From contig NZ_JACEGA010000001.1 in the NCBI RefSeq assembly GCF_014174405.1, positions 186,001 through 250,000 on the forward strand: a DNA stretch of 64,000 nucleotides. The letters run 5' to 3'. This document shows positions 7,820-16,970 of the stretch, piece after piece. Source of the DNA: Variimorphobacter saccharofermentans. GTDB lineage: Bacteria; Bacillota; Clostridia; Lachnospirales; Lachnospiraceae. The translations under genes were made by a program, and so were the position numbers. Numbering within the stretch: the stretch's first letter is position 1; the number at the start of each line of letters is the position of its first letter. Below the pieces are notes generated by a model. The model had not been told where the DNA came from and did no database searches. It was given only the letters and a program-made list of their open reading frames with translations.

Positions 7820-9442
7820 TCAATCATCCTCCTTTTCCGCATGGATTTTTCTGATTATACCCATGATATATGAATCTTTGAAATAACTTGCCCTTTTTAC
7901 CCGAAGATAACCAATCCCAGATATGACCAATATTGTTTCTTCCTTTTTTGATAATGTTATCAGGTCAGTTGCTGTTACAATAGGAAGGCGTTCTGTCGTA
8001 GAGCTATGACCTCCTTTTGAATTTGTGCTTTTCTTTTTTTCTTGATAAAAACCGCACCAATCTGAAACCATTTTGGCTGTATCGGTGTCGGATATCTCAA
8101 GGATGCATTTGATTTTAGTGTTATCCAAAATTATTTTAGCGTCAGGTACGGAATAATGCTTTTGAAGCTGATAATAGCTTTGAATGGATAACCAAATAGA
8201 ACAGTTGTGATAACGTAAGATTGACATATAATGAGTTATCTTTGAGATGCATCCTAATGCTGGAAATTCATCTAGCAACATAATAAGAGGATTATCCGAC
8301 TTCCTTCGCTCAACATACTCAAATACTTCTGTAGTGATTAGCCGAAACGCAGGATTTAGACTTTCAAGTAGATAATCTGGAATATTTAAAAATATGGACT
8401 TACCCTCGTCAAAAACCTTGGGTGATGCTTTGTTCTCTTTGGTACTTAAAATTGATTTAACCACTGGAAGATTAAAGACGGATAGGCTGGATGTCATTGT
8501 TGTTATGATATCCTCAAAACTACTATTTGATTTTTTATAATATTTGTACAACCATCTGTAAGAAATGGTTTCGGGCAAACTGGTTTCAATGATTTCTTCT
8601 ATCAGAGTGGAAATATCATTTTTTAATATTTCCGATACCGATTGTATAAAGTCAAAATGCTTATCATAATAATAGGAAAGTAAACCGACAAAAAGGGTTC
8701 TGCTGTTTTCTACCCAAAATCCGTCCTTATCAGACGTGGATATTATGATAGCACTGGCAATTGTATTAAATACTTCAAGTCTCTGGTTTTCATCGGATTG
8801 AGCATTTAAATTGTAGTAAACATCCCATCCATAAAATTCATCGGACTGTTTATCTTTATCGAAACTCACAACCATTACGTTTTTATCAGACTGTGATACA
8901 CATGTTTCATGTAGTTCTCCTTTTACATCAATAGCATATATCGTAGTTTGACTTTGCGATTGATTTAGCATTGTAACTAGATTGTTGATATAAAAGGATG
9001 AGGTTTTACCGGAACCTGTTGAACCAATGATAATAGTATTTGGGAGTGAGTTTGTCTCGATGGGATAACTGACGTAATGTCGTTTGTCTTTTGTTCCTAA
9101 AATAAATCCATCATTAAACTTATGTTTATCGACCAATAATTTGGTTGGAATAAGTGGATAGGTTGCCTTTCTCTTTTCATGACTCATTTCGGATATGAAA
9201 CCTTCACCTAAATTAAAACATCGCTTATCATCCTTTTCATAGGAAAGAATATTTACATATGCAATCCACATCATTGGCAGCAATCCTAGCATTAATATTG
9301 CTCGCTCTAGTAAAGGTGTAATGATAATGCTGCGTTTATATAATTCATTGAAGCATTCAAAGATAAGAAAATAAGTTATGGGGCATGTCCATATACCTGT
9401 GAATGAAATTGCATCAATAATTCTCTTTCTCATAACCTTCAC
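7820..9442 (-). CDS. VirD4/TraG-type coupling protein
   Basis: 540 aa. Two N-terminal membrane helices (about residues 15-35 and 45-65) precede a RecA-like ATPase with Walker A GSTGSGKT (about 139-146) and Walker B LIMLLDEFPALG (about 385-396), plus the conserved CSIWLSIQS segment. The family docks relaxosomes to a type IV secretion channel. A mobilizable element that brings its own coupling protein but no channel is less common. The start is GTG 9442 or ATG 9433; the gene overlaps the upstream small gene by 29 bp. Confidence 0.85.
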   Translation of the reverse strand: MKVMRKRIIDAISFTGIWTCPITYFLIFECFNELYKRSIIITPLLERAILMLGLLPMMWIAYVNILSYEKDDKRCFNLGEGFISEMSHEKRKATYPLIPTKLLVDKHKFNDGFILGTKDKRHYVSYPIETNSLPNTIIIGSTGSGKTSSFYINNLVTMLNQSQSQTTIYAIDVKGELHETCVSQSDKNVMVVSFDKDKQSDEFYGWDVYYNLNAQSDENQRLEVFNTIASAIIISTSDKDGFWVENSRTLFVGLLSYYYDKHFDFIQSVSEILKNDISTLIEEIIETSLPETISYRWLYKYYKKSNSSFEDIITTMTSSLSVFNLPVVKSILSTKENKASPKVFDEGKSIFLNIPDYLLESLNPAFRLITTEVFEYVERRKSDNPLIMLLDEFPALGCISKITHYMSILRYHNCSIWLSIQSYYQLQKHYSVPDAKIILDNTKIKCILEISDTDTAKMVSDWCGFYQEKKKSTNSKGGHSSTTERLPIVTATDLITLSKKEETILVISGIGYLRVKRASYFKDSYIMGIIRKIHAEKEDD

Positions 9443-9677
9443 ATCTCCGTAGTGCTTTTTTATAATTACGAACGGTTTCCTTTAAGCCTATGATAAAAAG
9501 ATGATATATGTATTCGTCACCAGTTATATCATAAAAAAACGTATGATAAATAATCGATAGTTGTGTAATGCGCTCATTCCAGACATTTAATATTTCATAA
9601 TCAGAAAGAAATGTGGTTTCGGCTTCATGTATTTTCGTAATATCATCTAACAATGTTTCAACGCTGTCTCTTTTCAT
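9414..9677 (-). CDS. small hypothetical protein upstream of coupling protein
   Basis: 87 aa, no membrane segment, no recognised family (KRDSVETLLDDITKIHEAETTF). Its 3' end overlaps the coupling-protein start, so it is the first gene of the mobilization operon. Position suggests a relaxosome or regulatory role; that is inference. Confidence 0.5.
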   Translation of the reverse strand: MKRDSVETLLDDITKIHEAETTFLSDYEILNVWNERITQLSIIYHTFFYDITGDEYIYHLFIIGLKETVRNYKKALRRCEGYEKENY

Positions 9678-9851
9678 TTTAGATCGCCTCGTATTTTTTT
9701 ATTTGATGATAATATGAACGAACTGATTGATGGATATCTGAAGTTTTGTGGCAAAATGGAATGTATTTATATTACATAATCAAAACTTGATTATTAACTG
9801 ATACCGTAATTTGTTGCCTTCGTCACATAGGGTCTGCTCCATATCATGGCG

Positions 9852-9881
9852 CAAAAAAAGGGACACATAATCGTATCCCTA
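9852..9881 (-). terminator. intrinsic terminator after the Rep-like gene
   Basis: On the minus strand AGGGATAC and GTGTCCCT pair around a short loop and are followed by a run of seven T. It lies 10 bp beyond the Rep-like stop codon. Confidence 0.8.
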
Positions 9882-9890
9882 TTTGCCCTG

Positions 9891-11018
9891 TTATTTTATT
9901 ATTGTAATTTTTGTATTTACAATACCGTTATTATATATATCGTCCATTTCATGAAGTAAAAGGTCTAAACAGATGCGGTAAGCGTGTCCGATTGAGGTAT
10001 TCGTTGCAGCTCTTTCTAATGCGCCTTTTACTCTGCTAAGATGTCTGTATGTATCAAATGCCCTAAAGGCAGGTAAAAGGTCTTGCCAATCCAGTATTAA
10101 GGGGATATCTCTTTTATTAAGTTGTTCTATTTCTTTAATCAAATTAACCAACCATGTATTCTTTTTGCTTTTATGCTTTTTTATTAATTTTCCACCAAGT
10201 TTCAAACAGTATGGAGAGTATACGCTATTGAGATAAAGGTGTATTTGGGAAATGATATTGTTGAAATATGCTTGATACACTCTTTCGTTTGTGAATTCAT
10301 TCCAAGAGGTAGTTCCATATAGCTTTTTTACAGTTCTATTTTTACTGGCTTTAAGTTCAATGCGAAGTATATTGTCATGTAAATCCATACATTTCTTTCG
10401 TCGTAAATCCTCGCCTTTATCGTAGCAAATTATACTGCCTTTAACTGTCTTACCCTGATTGCAACATTCATAAGCAGTTGGGGATGAGTCCATGTCTTTA
10501 TCTCTTAACTTTATTAATTTGCCTGACTCTTTATAACTCCTGTTGAAATAAGGGATGTTTGCCAGAAGCTTACGGTAAAGAGGAAGTAAGTCTTCGAACT
10601 TCTTAGGCATTGGGATGTTTATATTAGCTTCAATTTCGTTTACAACAAATCCGTCTGTTCTTATCTCTATGCCAAGGTCATTTAATAAATGAAGATTAAT
10701 TGAAGATAATCGTGCATTTATTTCATCAACAAGTAACGGATTTAAATTGTTGTTGTCAGCTGACACAGTAAGCTCCAAAGAAGATACCTCATATGTTTTG
10801 TCTGAGGTTTTTTTCTTTTCCCAACGTAAAGATTTAAACAGGCTATCTTTTACTATTCTTATTCCTATTATTTCAGAAGCTTTCGATGCATATTCAACTT
10901 CAATAAACTTCTTGCGTTCGGCTTCATGAAGTATTTCTTCATTTACTATGATAATTCTGAAACTTACCAATTTCAAAGCATCAATTCCTATAATTTTCCT
11001 TAATTCATATTGTTCCAT
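9891..11018 (-). CDS. putative plasmid/phage-type replication initiator
   Basis: 375 aa. The segment ICYDKGEDLRRKKCMDLHDNILRIELKASKNRTVKKLYG resembles the conserved core of gene II/X-type rolling-circle replication proteins, where it is followed by a T/SSWNEF-like element as here. AAGGGG precedes the ATG. In a mobilizable element such a protein would replicate the excised circle. The catalytic Tyr cannot be assigned with confidence. The gene is divergent from the integrase. A relaxase-like or other nicking role is the alternative. Confidence 0.5.
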   Translation of the reverse strand: MEQYELRKIIGIDALKLVSFRIIIVNEEILHEAERKKFIEVEYASKASEIIGIRIVKDSLFKSLRWEKKKTSDKTYEVSSLELTVSADNNNLNPLLVDEINARLSSINLHLLNDLGIEIRTDGFVVNEIEANINIPMPKKFEDLLPLYRKLLANIPYFNRSYKESGKLIKLRDKDMDSSPTAYECCNQGKTVKGSIICYDKGEDLRRKKCMDLHDNILRIELKASKNRTVKKLYGTTSWNEFTNERVYQAYFNNIISQIHLYLNSVYSPYCLKLGGKLIKKHKSKKNTWLVNLIKEIEQLNKRDIPLILDWQDLLPAFRAFDTYRHLSRVKGALERAATNTSIGHAYRICLDLLLHEMDDIYNNGIVNTKITIIK

Positions 11019-11074
11019 ACATTATGGCCCCTTTTAATTTGATGCCAATAATATGGAGCGATTATTTTAAACGA

Positions 11075-11130
11075 GTTTTTTAGTTATATAGAATTCTGAA
11101 AAATTATAGAAAATCATATAACTAAAAAAC
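11075..11130. repeat. 15-bp perfect inverted repeat between rep and integrase
   Basis: GTTTTTTAGTTATAT (11075-11089) and its exact complement ATATAACTAAAAAAC (11116-11130) are separated by 26 bp. They lie in the divergent control region of the rep-like gene and the integrase. An operator or origin structure is more likely than a terminator here. Confidence 0.6.
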
Positions 11131-11215
11131 CAAGCTTTCATAATTCAATCATCTTCTTTCCGATGAGGCAAAACAAGAAAACAACAAACTGCCTTGTCAG
11201 AAAGGTGGATTTAAT

Positions 11216-12580
11216 ATGTTGAAAAAAATAACAGAAGTAAAATTATCGGAAAAATTGCAGGAGCTGGTTGATGATGGTATAATTGATTATGAAAGAGCTC
11301 TTGAGATGCAAATGGAAAGAAGAAATAAGATTATTAAAGACCATGTTGAAAAGGTACATCCTATTAATCAGTTTAGCAACGGAAGGTACTATACCAAACT
11401 ACATCCACAGGATTATAAGAAACCGGGGTTGGTTAATAAAGCAAGGAAGGAGGACGTTGAGGAAGCGATATACCAGTATTATATCAGTAAAGAATTAGAA
11501 AACTTAGACAACTCAACATTTGAGTGTCAATATAATCGGTGGCACGAAGACCCTTTGGGCGGAGGTAAGGTTAAACCAGTGACGATGTATCGTAATGAAA
11601 GTTTATACAATCAATATTTGAAAGATAGTGTAATAGATAAAACTCCTATCACCCAAATAGATGCAGATAAGTTCGAACTGTTCTTTCTCGATTGCATTAA
11701 ACGTGGCATTACTCAGAAAGCGTTTACTAATGTTAAATCGCTGATTAATAAAATATATAACTATGCGATTAAACAAAAGTTTAATATGCCTTATGGCCAC
11801 AGCAAAGATATGTTCAAGTTCATTGAAATTCCCAAAAACGAATTCAAAACAACGAAACAGAAGCCTTGTGAACGTTCGTATACGCAAATTGAGGTGGGAG
11901 TTATACGAAGATATATCTTGGATAATTATGCGGCTCCTACAAATAAACTACAACCGCTCGCATTATTGGGCGTATTACTCACATTTTTTACTGGAGTTCG
12001 TTGCGGAGAGTTAGCAGCTTTAAAAGTTACCGATTTTGACGAAGATAATGAAACTTTACTGATTGAGCGAACCGAAACACGAAATCAAAAGACTCATACA
12101 TACAGCATTAAGCCTCCAAAAACAACGGCTTCTAATCGTAACATAAATCTTACTGAAGACGCAGTAGAAGTTCTGAAATTGATTTTATCCGTTAGAAAAG
12201 GAATGGGAATAAAGTCAGAATATCTTTTCACAGACCGAGATAATGACCGGCTCCATTGCCCACGCTTTATTAAAACAATCGAAACCATTAATAAGCGTAC
12301 TGGATTACCGTACAAAAGGTCGATGCATGATATCAGGCGTACATATGCCAGTATATGTTATCTAGATAGGGTACCTTTACATGTAATTCAGAGAGAGTTA
12401 GGGCATGAGACTGTACAACAAACGCAAGAGTACGTTCAAGACCTTATATCTAAAGAAGAAGGTAAAACATACTTGGGTAGAGTAAAATTCTATAAAGATA
12501 TTAGCGAGACTGTGCAGATGAACAATATTGTTAATTTTAAAGGTGATTCACGCAAAAAGCCGCATAAAAAGGCACTTTAA
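11216..12580 (+). CDS. tyrosine site-specific recombinase (integrase)
   Basis: 454 aa; AAAGGTGG precedes the ATG. The catalytic domain shows Arg I in TGVRCGELAALK, the HDIRRTYAS box (His-x-x-Arg), HVIQRELGHET and the active-site Tyr in QTQEYVQ. It ends 78 bp from the tRNA-Leu 3' end, which is duplicated 8.3 kb away, so it is the integrase of this element and should catalyse insertion and excision at the 23-bp core. Confidence 0.92.
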   Translation: MLKKITEVKLSEKLQELVDDGIIDYERALEMQMERRNKIIKDHVEKVHPINQFSNGRYYTKLHPQDYKKPGLVNKARKEDVEEAIYQYYISKELENLDNSTFECQYNRWHEDPLGGGKVKPVTMYRNESLYNQYLKDSVIDKTPITQIDADKFELFFLDCIKRGITQKAFTNVKSLINKIYNYAIKQKFNMPYGHSKDMFKFIEIPKNEFKTTKQKPCERSYTQIEVGVIRRYILDNYAAPTNKLQPLALLGVLLTFFTGVRCGELAALKVTDFDEDNETLLIERTETRNQKTHTYSIKPPKTTASNRNINLTEDAVEVLKLILSVRKGMGIKSEYLFTDRDNDRLHCPRFIKTIETINKRTGLPYKRSMHDIRRTYASICYLDRVPLHVIQRELGHETVQQTQEYVQDLISKEEGKTYLGRVKFYKDISETVQMNNIVNFKGDSRKKPHKKAL

Positions 12581-12593
12581 CAGAGTTTAACAG
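12576..12593 (+). repeat. putative integrase arm-type sites, right end
   Basis: TTTAACAG at 12576-12583 (covering the integrase stop codon) and 12586-12593, repeated in the same orientation as the pair near the left end. Confidence 0.5.
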
Positions 12594-12608
12594 AATTTCA
12601 GAGAAATA

Positions 12609-12653
12609 AAAAACCCGCAACCCATTGATTTTACTAGGGTTGCGAGCTTTTTA
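12609..12653. terminator. terminator between integrase and tRNA-Leu
   Basis: CGCAACCC and GGGTTGCG form a strong stem with a 13-base loop. AAAAAA precedes and TTTTT follows, so it can stop transcription from the integrase and from the opposing tRNA. Confidence 0.8.
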
Positions 12654-12658
12654 ACGGA

Positions 12659-12742
12659 TGCAGTTGAGGGGACTTGAACCCCTACGAGGAAACCCTCACT
12701 AGAACCTGAATCTAGCGCGTATGCCAATTCCGCCACAACTGC
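12659..12742 (-). tRNA. tRNA-Leu (anticodon CAG)
   Basis: 84 nt class II tRNA. Acceptor GCAGTTG pairs with CAACTGC, the anticodon stem is CTAGA/TCTAG with loop TTCAGGT (CAG), the variable arm is GAGGGTTTCCTC and the T arm AGGGGTTCAAGTCCCCT. The 3' 23 bp serve as attachment core of the adjacent element. Its promoter lies at 12774-12802. Confidence 0.95.
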
Positions 12743-12773
12743 ATATATGGCATTTTAATATCGAGCGAATTTG

Positions 12774-12802
12774 ATTATAACATACTGGATTTTTAATTTC
12801 AA
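12774..12802 (-). promoter_or_regulatory. sigma-A promoter of tRNA-Leu(CAG)
   Basis: On the minus strand TTGAAA, a 17-bp spacer and TATAAT, starting about 32 bp before the mature tRNA 5' end. Confidence 0.7.
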
Positions 12803-12894
12803 TACTAATATCAAAAATGTTCATCACCAAATAGAACCAAATAAATACACATCACTACAGTAAAAAAACATACATAAATAACCTTAAAAAGGTA

Positions 12895-12923
12895 TTGACA
12901 TCTAACCCGTTGGGTATTAAAAT
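12895..12923 (+). promoter_or_regulatory. sigma-A promoter of tRNA-Asn
   Basis: TTGACA (12895-12900), 17-bp spacer, TAAAAT (12918-12923), 10 bp before the tRNA. Confidence 0.75.
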
Positions 12924-12933
12924 TACAACATAT

Positions 12934-13005
12934 TCCTCGATAGCTCAATGGTAGAGCACACGGCTGTTAACCGTGGGGTTGTAGGTTCGAGCCCTACTCG
13001 GGGAG
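12934..13005 (+). tRNA. tRNA-Asn (anticodon GTT)
   Basis: 72 nt. Acceptor TCCTCGA pairs with TCGGGGA (one G-T pair); anticodon stem CACGG/CCGTG with loop CTGTTAA gives GTT; T arm TAGGTTCGAGCCCTA. A run of T follows at once. Confidence 0.93.
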
Positions 13006-13120
13006 TTTTTTTTATGTCCCAAATTCATTTTGAATTAGGATTATCACTCCATAATATATGGAAAATAATGAGTATAAAAGCCTTCGATATCGGACAATAT
13101 AGCACTTATAGTACAATGAT

Positions 13121-13150
13121 GAGTCTCTAAAAATATGAGACTCTTTTTAT
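13121..13150 (+). terminator. intrinsic terminator
   Basis: GAGTCTC and GAGACTC flank a 9-base A/T loop and are followed by TTTTTATTT. It separates the tRNA-Asn transcript from the oxidoreductase gene. Confidence 0.75.
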
Positions 13151-13181
13151 TTGTAAAATTACAATAAAAATGGAGGTAATT

Positions 13182-14789
13182 ATGGCTGTATTGTGGAGAG
13201 AAAATGGCACATCAGAAAGCTTAGGAAACGAACGAGGCGAATCTATTTGGGTTCAGCAAGAATACCGATATGAAGGAAAGCCCAATATAAATAAAAACGA
13301 AGGTCAAGGAGACGGGAATCAGACTGTGACCGGAAGTAATGCCGACAATAACAGAAGACAGCCTTTGAAGGGAGATATTCGCACAGAGGTGGTTGTGATC
13401 GGAGCCGGTCTTGCCGGAATATTAACGGCATATCTGTTAGCGAGTAAAGGTGTTGAGGTTGTAGTGTTGGAATGCAACGAGGTTGGTAGCGGAATAACGA
13501 AGAATACAACGGCAAAGATTACATCCCAGCACGGATTAATATATCGCAAGCTTATGATGTATAAAGGGGAGACCCGGACCTGGGAATATGCCATGGCCAA
13601 TCAGCGGGCTATCGAGATGTATGAGGAAATAATCAATGATCTGGAGATTGATTGTGATTATGAGATTCTGCCGAATTATGTCTACACCTTAGATAATGTA
13701 TTAAGAATTAAGCAGGAGGTGGAGGCGGCAAAGAAGGTGGGGCTGCCTGCATCATTTACTAGAGAGACGACACTTCCTTTTCCGGTGAAGGGAGCTATTC
13801 GTTTTGATCATCAGGCTCAGTTTCATCCCTTAAAGTTTCTCGATGAGGTAGCGAAAAAGCTGACAATCTATGAGCATACAAGGGTAACCGAAGTCAGAAG
13901 TGATGGCTTGGTACTGACGAATCAGGGAAGTGTTAAAGCAAAATCCATAGTGATTGCAACACACTATCCTTTTATTAATGTACCTGGTTATTATTTCTTC
14001 CGACTACACCAGGAGAGGCATTATCTTACAGCCCTGGATGGCTGTGATACAGAGCGAAAGGCGCGATTGGACGGAATGTATCTGGATGCGGATCCGGAAG
14101 GCTATACCTTTCGTAACTATAAGGATTATTTGATATTTGGCAGTGGCAAACATCGAACCGGAGAGTATCAGCCACTGGATGCCTATGCTAAAATCGAGGA
14201 GGCTGCCAGGAAGTGGTTCCCGAATGCCAGGATAAAGTATACCTGGTCAGCGCAGGATTGTATTACGCCCGATTCTATCCCGTATATCGGCCGATACTCT
14301 GTGAATACACGAAATATATATGTAGCAACCGGATTTAATAAATGGGGAATGTCGAGCTCTATGGTATCTGCCATGATTATTAGTGACATGATTGCAGGAA
14401 AGGAGAATGAATTTCAAAAGGTATTCAATCCTCGCAGACTCATGCTGTCCGGCAGCAGAGTATTTCTTAAGGATGCTGCAATTATTACCATCAGTCTGTT
14501 GACAGAGCATTTAAAAATCCCTCATGATAATCTGGAGGATATCGGAGTAGGAAAAGCCGGTGTAATCAAATATGATGGACAAAGAGTCGGAGTATACCGG
14601 GAGACTCCCGAAAAATACTATTTTGTATCAACCAAATGTCCTCATCTTGGCTGTAGTTTGGAATGGAATCAGAATGAATTAACCTGGGATTGTCCGTGCC
14701 ATGGATCAAGATTTGATTTCCGTGGTAATTTAATCAATAGTCCAGCTACCAGAGATGTATTTGATGCATGCCAAAGGCGAAAAAAGTAG
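13182..14789 (+). CDS. FAD-dependent oxidoreductase with C-terminal Rieske domain
   Basis: 535 aa from ATG 13182, which follows GGAGG. After a hydrophilic N-terminal extension, residues about 65-95 form the FAD-binding loop (VVVIGAGLAGILTAYLLASKGVEVVVLE) of the DAO fold; the C-terminus carries a Rieske 2Fe-2S motif, CPHLGC and CPCHGSRF, with both Cys-His pairs intact. Such fusions are known in Firmicutes; the substrate is undefined. The two centres should pass electrons between a substrate amine or acid and an outside partner. Monocistronic. Confidence 0.88.
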   Translation: MAVLWRENGTSESLGNERGESIWVQQEYRYEGKPNINKNEGQGDGNQTVTGSNADNNRRQPLKGDIRTEVVVIGAGLAGILTAYLLASKGVEVVVLECNEVGSGITKNTTAKITSQHGLIYRKLMMYKGETRTWEYAMANQRAIEMYEEIINDLEIDCDYEILPNYVYTLDNVLRIKQEVEAAKKVGLPASFTRETTLPFPVKGAIRFDHQAQFHPLKFLDEVAKKLTIYEHTRVTEVRSDGLVLTNQGSVKAKSIVIATHYPFINVPGYYFFRLHQERHYLTALDGCDTERKARLDGMYLDADPEGYTFRNYKDYLIFGSGKHRTGEYQPLDAYAKIEEAARKWFPNARIKYTWSAQDCITPDSIPYIGRYSVNTRNIYVATGFNKWGMSSSMVSAMIISDMIAGKENEFQKVFNPRRLMLSGSRVFLKDAAIITISLLTEHLKIPHDNLEDIGVGKAGVIKYDGQRVGVYRETPEKYYFVSTKCPHLGCSLEWNQNELTWDCPCHGSRFDFRGNLINSPATRDVFDACQRRKK

Positions 14790-14829
14790 GAAAATTGTCT
14801 TAACTTTATGAAAAATTAATAGGAATTTA

Positions 14830-14858
14830 TTGTAAATTTCCAATATTTGTGATACAAT
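14830..14858 (+). promoter_or_regulatory. promoter of the P-loop ATPase gene
   Basis: TTGTAA (14830-14835), 17-bp spacer, TACAAT (14853-14858), 85 bp before the chosen ATG. Confidence 0.55.
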
Positions 14859-14943
14859 TACTAATATCTAGCTGGTTAACTCATTAATATTACAATTTTT
14901 GTTCAATTTTTTCACAAATTGGACGCTTGAAGCGGGTGAAATT

Positions 14944-16509
14944 ATGATATCGGACGTGAAATTAAGTGAGATATTCATCGGAAAAGCAGATGGATCCGAT
15001 GAATCACAAATCGATGATTTCTCGAATCTTTTTTACCGGGGAAATAATAAATATGATGAGCTAGCCAATAGCTCTAATAAGTTTATTCTAACCGGTAGAA
15101 AAGGTACTGGAAAAACTATACTAGCCAAGTATCATGAGATGATACAGAATAACAAAGGCATATTTTCAAAAACAGTAACGAAGGATGATATCATACTAAA
15201 AAAACTGGTTGAGATGGGAAGTGCTAAATTAACCCGTGAAGAGCAAAGGAATTTTATTAAATACGCGATATTAACTGAAATTGGTGAGTTGATTATCCAA
15301 AACGAAGCAAAATGTAAAAAGAATCTATGCAGCTGTAAGGATAAGAAATTAAGAAAGGAATTAAAGCATCATCTCAGGGAGCTGAAGAACGTACTGAATT
15401 TTCGTTATCGCTCCTTTGATAATTTTGTGCAATCGTCCTTAGAGCAATCCGCAGCGACGGAGGAGGAACTGGAGGGAAGCCTGAGCAGTACCCTTTCGCT
15501 TGCCAGATCCCTGCGCAGGGCCTCCCAAAGTAAGAAAATGCTCTATACCAAAAGCAATTACCTGACGCTGATTAATTCACTGACTGACAAGATAGCGTTA
15601 CTTACCACATATAATCCAATTACATTGATCTTTGATGATTTGGATGAATATGACTCAAGCCTGAATGAGGACAATATTAACTTTCTGGTTGATTTCTTGA
15701 ATATTACCAAGAAGATAAACCAGAATGTATTAAAAAAGGATAAGAAAAATAACCGGATTATTGTATTAATCCGGCAGGATATCTTATCAACCTTAAACAG
15801 TAATTCGCATAATATCAGTAAGCTGTTACAGGATTCAACCATATACCTCAACTGGCTGATAAAAATGGAGGGCAAGCCCAGTGATAATCCACTGATCGAC
15901 CTGGTAATCACGAAAATACAACGTTCCAATCAAAGGCTTTGGGAGTATAAAAAGGAAGAGATCTTTAAGATGTTCTTTCCGGATAAGATCATGAAGAAAC
16001 CAACGCTGACCTATTTATATGAAAATAGCTTTGGACGTCCCAGGGATATCGTAAACTATCTGGAAATCATCCGGCAGGAGTTTCCCGATAAGACCAGTTT
16101 TGAAGCAAGCTGCTTTACAGCTATGGAAATGCGGTATTCCACCCGTTTTCTAGAGGAACTGCAAAACGAATTATATATTCATTATCCCAGAGAGTTTATT
16201 AATGAATGTATTAAGGTGTTTGACCTATTACATAGGGTGACATTTCAAAAGGAACACGTGGAACAGGTGCTGACCGAATATGGGAATCAGCTCACGCACC
16301 TGAAGGATGCCAGCGAATTCATAGGATGTATGTATAAGTTTGGTGCGATCGGAATGCGTATCAAGGTTGATATTGTCAGTAAGAAAAACAAAAGTAAGCA
16401 GACAGGATATAAATGCTACTGGGGATACAGGGAGGATGGAAGGGTAAATCCGGACTACAACGCAGAATTCATTATTCATTATGGTCTAAAGAAAAGTTTA
16501 ATCGGATAA
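14944..16509 (+). CDS. P-loop ATPase resembling the Sll1717 family
   Basis: 521 aa from ATG 14944; an upstream TTG at 14899 is less likely. The N-terminus (LSEIFIGKADGSDES) leads to Walker A in LTGRKGTGKT, and Walker B is LIFDDLDEYD (about residue 225-235). A charged helical segment and a C-terminal helical/winged region follow. This matches my recollection of Sll1717-type P-loop proteins, relatives of STAND/KAP ATPases found sporadically and often beside mobile DNA. Function unknown; a role in phage defence is possible but unproven. Single gene with its own promoter and terminator. Confidence 0.65.
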   Translation: MISDVKLSEIFIGKADGSDESQIDDFSNLFYRGNNKYDELANSSNKFILTGRKGTGKTILAKYHEMIQNNKGIFSKTVTKDDIILKKLVEMGSAKLTREEQRNFIKYAILTEIGELIIQNEAKCKKNLCSCKDKKLRKELKHHLRELKNVLNFRYRSFDNFVQSSLEQSAATEEELEGSLSSTLSLARSLRRASQSKKMLYTKSNYLTLINSLTDKIALLTTYNPITLIFDDLDEYDSSLNEDNINFLVDFLNITKKINQNVLKKDKKNNRIIVLIRQDILSTLNSNSHNISKLLQDSTIYLNWLIKMEGKPSDNPLIDLVITKIQRSNQRLWEYKKEEIFKMFFPDKIMKKPTLTYLYENSFGRPRDIVNYLEIIRQEFPDKTSFEASCFTAMEMRYSTRFLEELQNELYIHYPREFINECIKVFDLLHRVTFQKEHVEQVLTEYGNQLTHLKDASEFIGCMYKFGAIGMRIKVDIVSKKNKSKQTGYKCYWGYREDGRVNPDYNAEFIIHYGLKKSLIG

Positions 16510-16511
16510 AC

Positions 16512-16540
16512 AAAAAAGGACACGTTATGTGTCCTTTTAT
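16512..16540 (+). terminator. intrinsic terminator after the ATPase
   Basis: AAAAGGACAC and GTGTCCTTTT form a stem around GTTAT; it follows the stop codon directly. Confidence 0.85.
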
Positions 16541-16905
16541 TGCAAGCCTCTTTCAGCTCTTGTATGGTTGGATGTCTTTCAATCCTATTATCTTGTAATG
16601 ATAATAAGTAAAAATAGCATACCATGGGAATGCCTTTACGTCAACAGTATTTCCATAAGATGGAAAACTATTCACATACAAGATAATACATATGATAGTT
16701 CAATATATGCACGCATATGAAAATCTTGCCTGGCTCAAAAATGTTTGTTAAAATTATATAATAAATGTACAGAGTTACAAACTATAGTAACAAGATTATA
16801 TTACAAGTGTATACCAATAAAGCTTGAAGAATTCCTATGTTTAGTTCACTTGCATTCTGAAATAATAATTGGGAAAAATTGGGAGATAAAATAAGTAAAA
16901 AGGTA
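16541..16905. other. AT-rich stretch without recognisable gene
   Basis: About 365 bp before the tRNA-Leu promoter. Short open frames exist, but none has a ribosome site or a protein-like composition. I see no repeat or conserved structure. Confidence 0.5.
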
Positions 16906-16934
16906 TTGCATTTATAGGACAGGGATGATATAAT
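16906..16934 (+). promoter_or_regulatory. promoter of tRNA-Leu(AAG)
   Basis: TTGCAT (16906-16911), 17-bp spacer, TATAAT (16929-16934), 36 bp before the tRNA. Confidence 0.75.
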
Positions 16935-16970
16935 CTCTATTGTTCGCTACAAAAAACGAACATGAAATAT

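Larger units (their letters stand above)
4391..12681. mobile_element. integrative mobilizable element in tRNA-Leu
   Basis: An 8.3-kb insertion bounded by a 23-bp direct repeat of the tRNA-Leu(CAG) 3' end. From left to right: ABC exporter with leader peptide, MobA/MobL relaxase, small gene, VirD4-type coupling protein, small gene, Rep-like protein, tyrosine integrase. Direct repeats of TTTAACAG lie inside each end (4468/4479 and 12576/12586) and may be integrase arm sites. No mating-pore genes are present, so transfer would depend on a helper conjugation system. The ABC exporter is the only evident cargo. Confidence 0.8.

Noticed and set aside
16413-16720. Short frames after the P-loop ATPase
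   Set aside because: They run across the terminator, have no ribosome site and look like chance frames.
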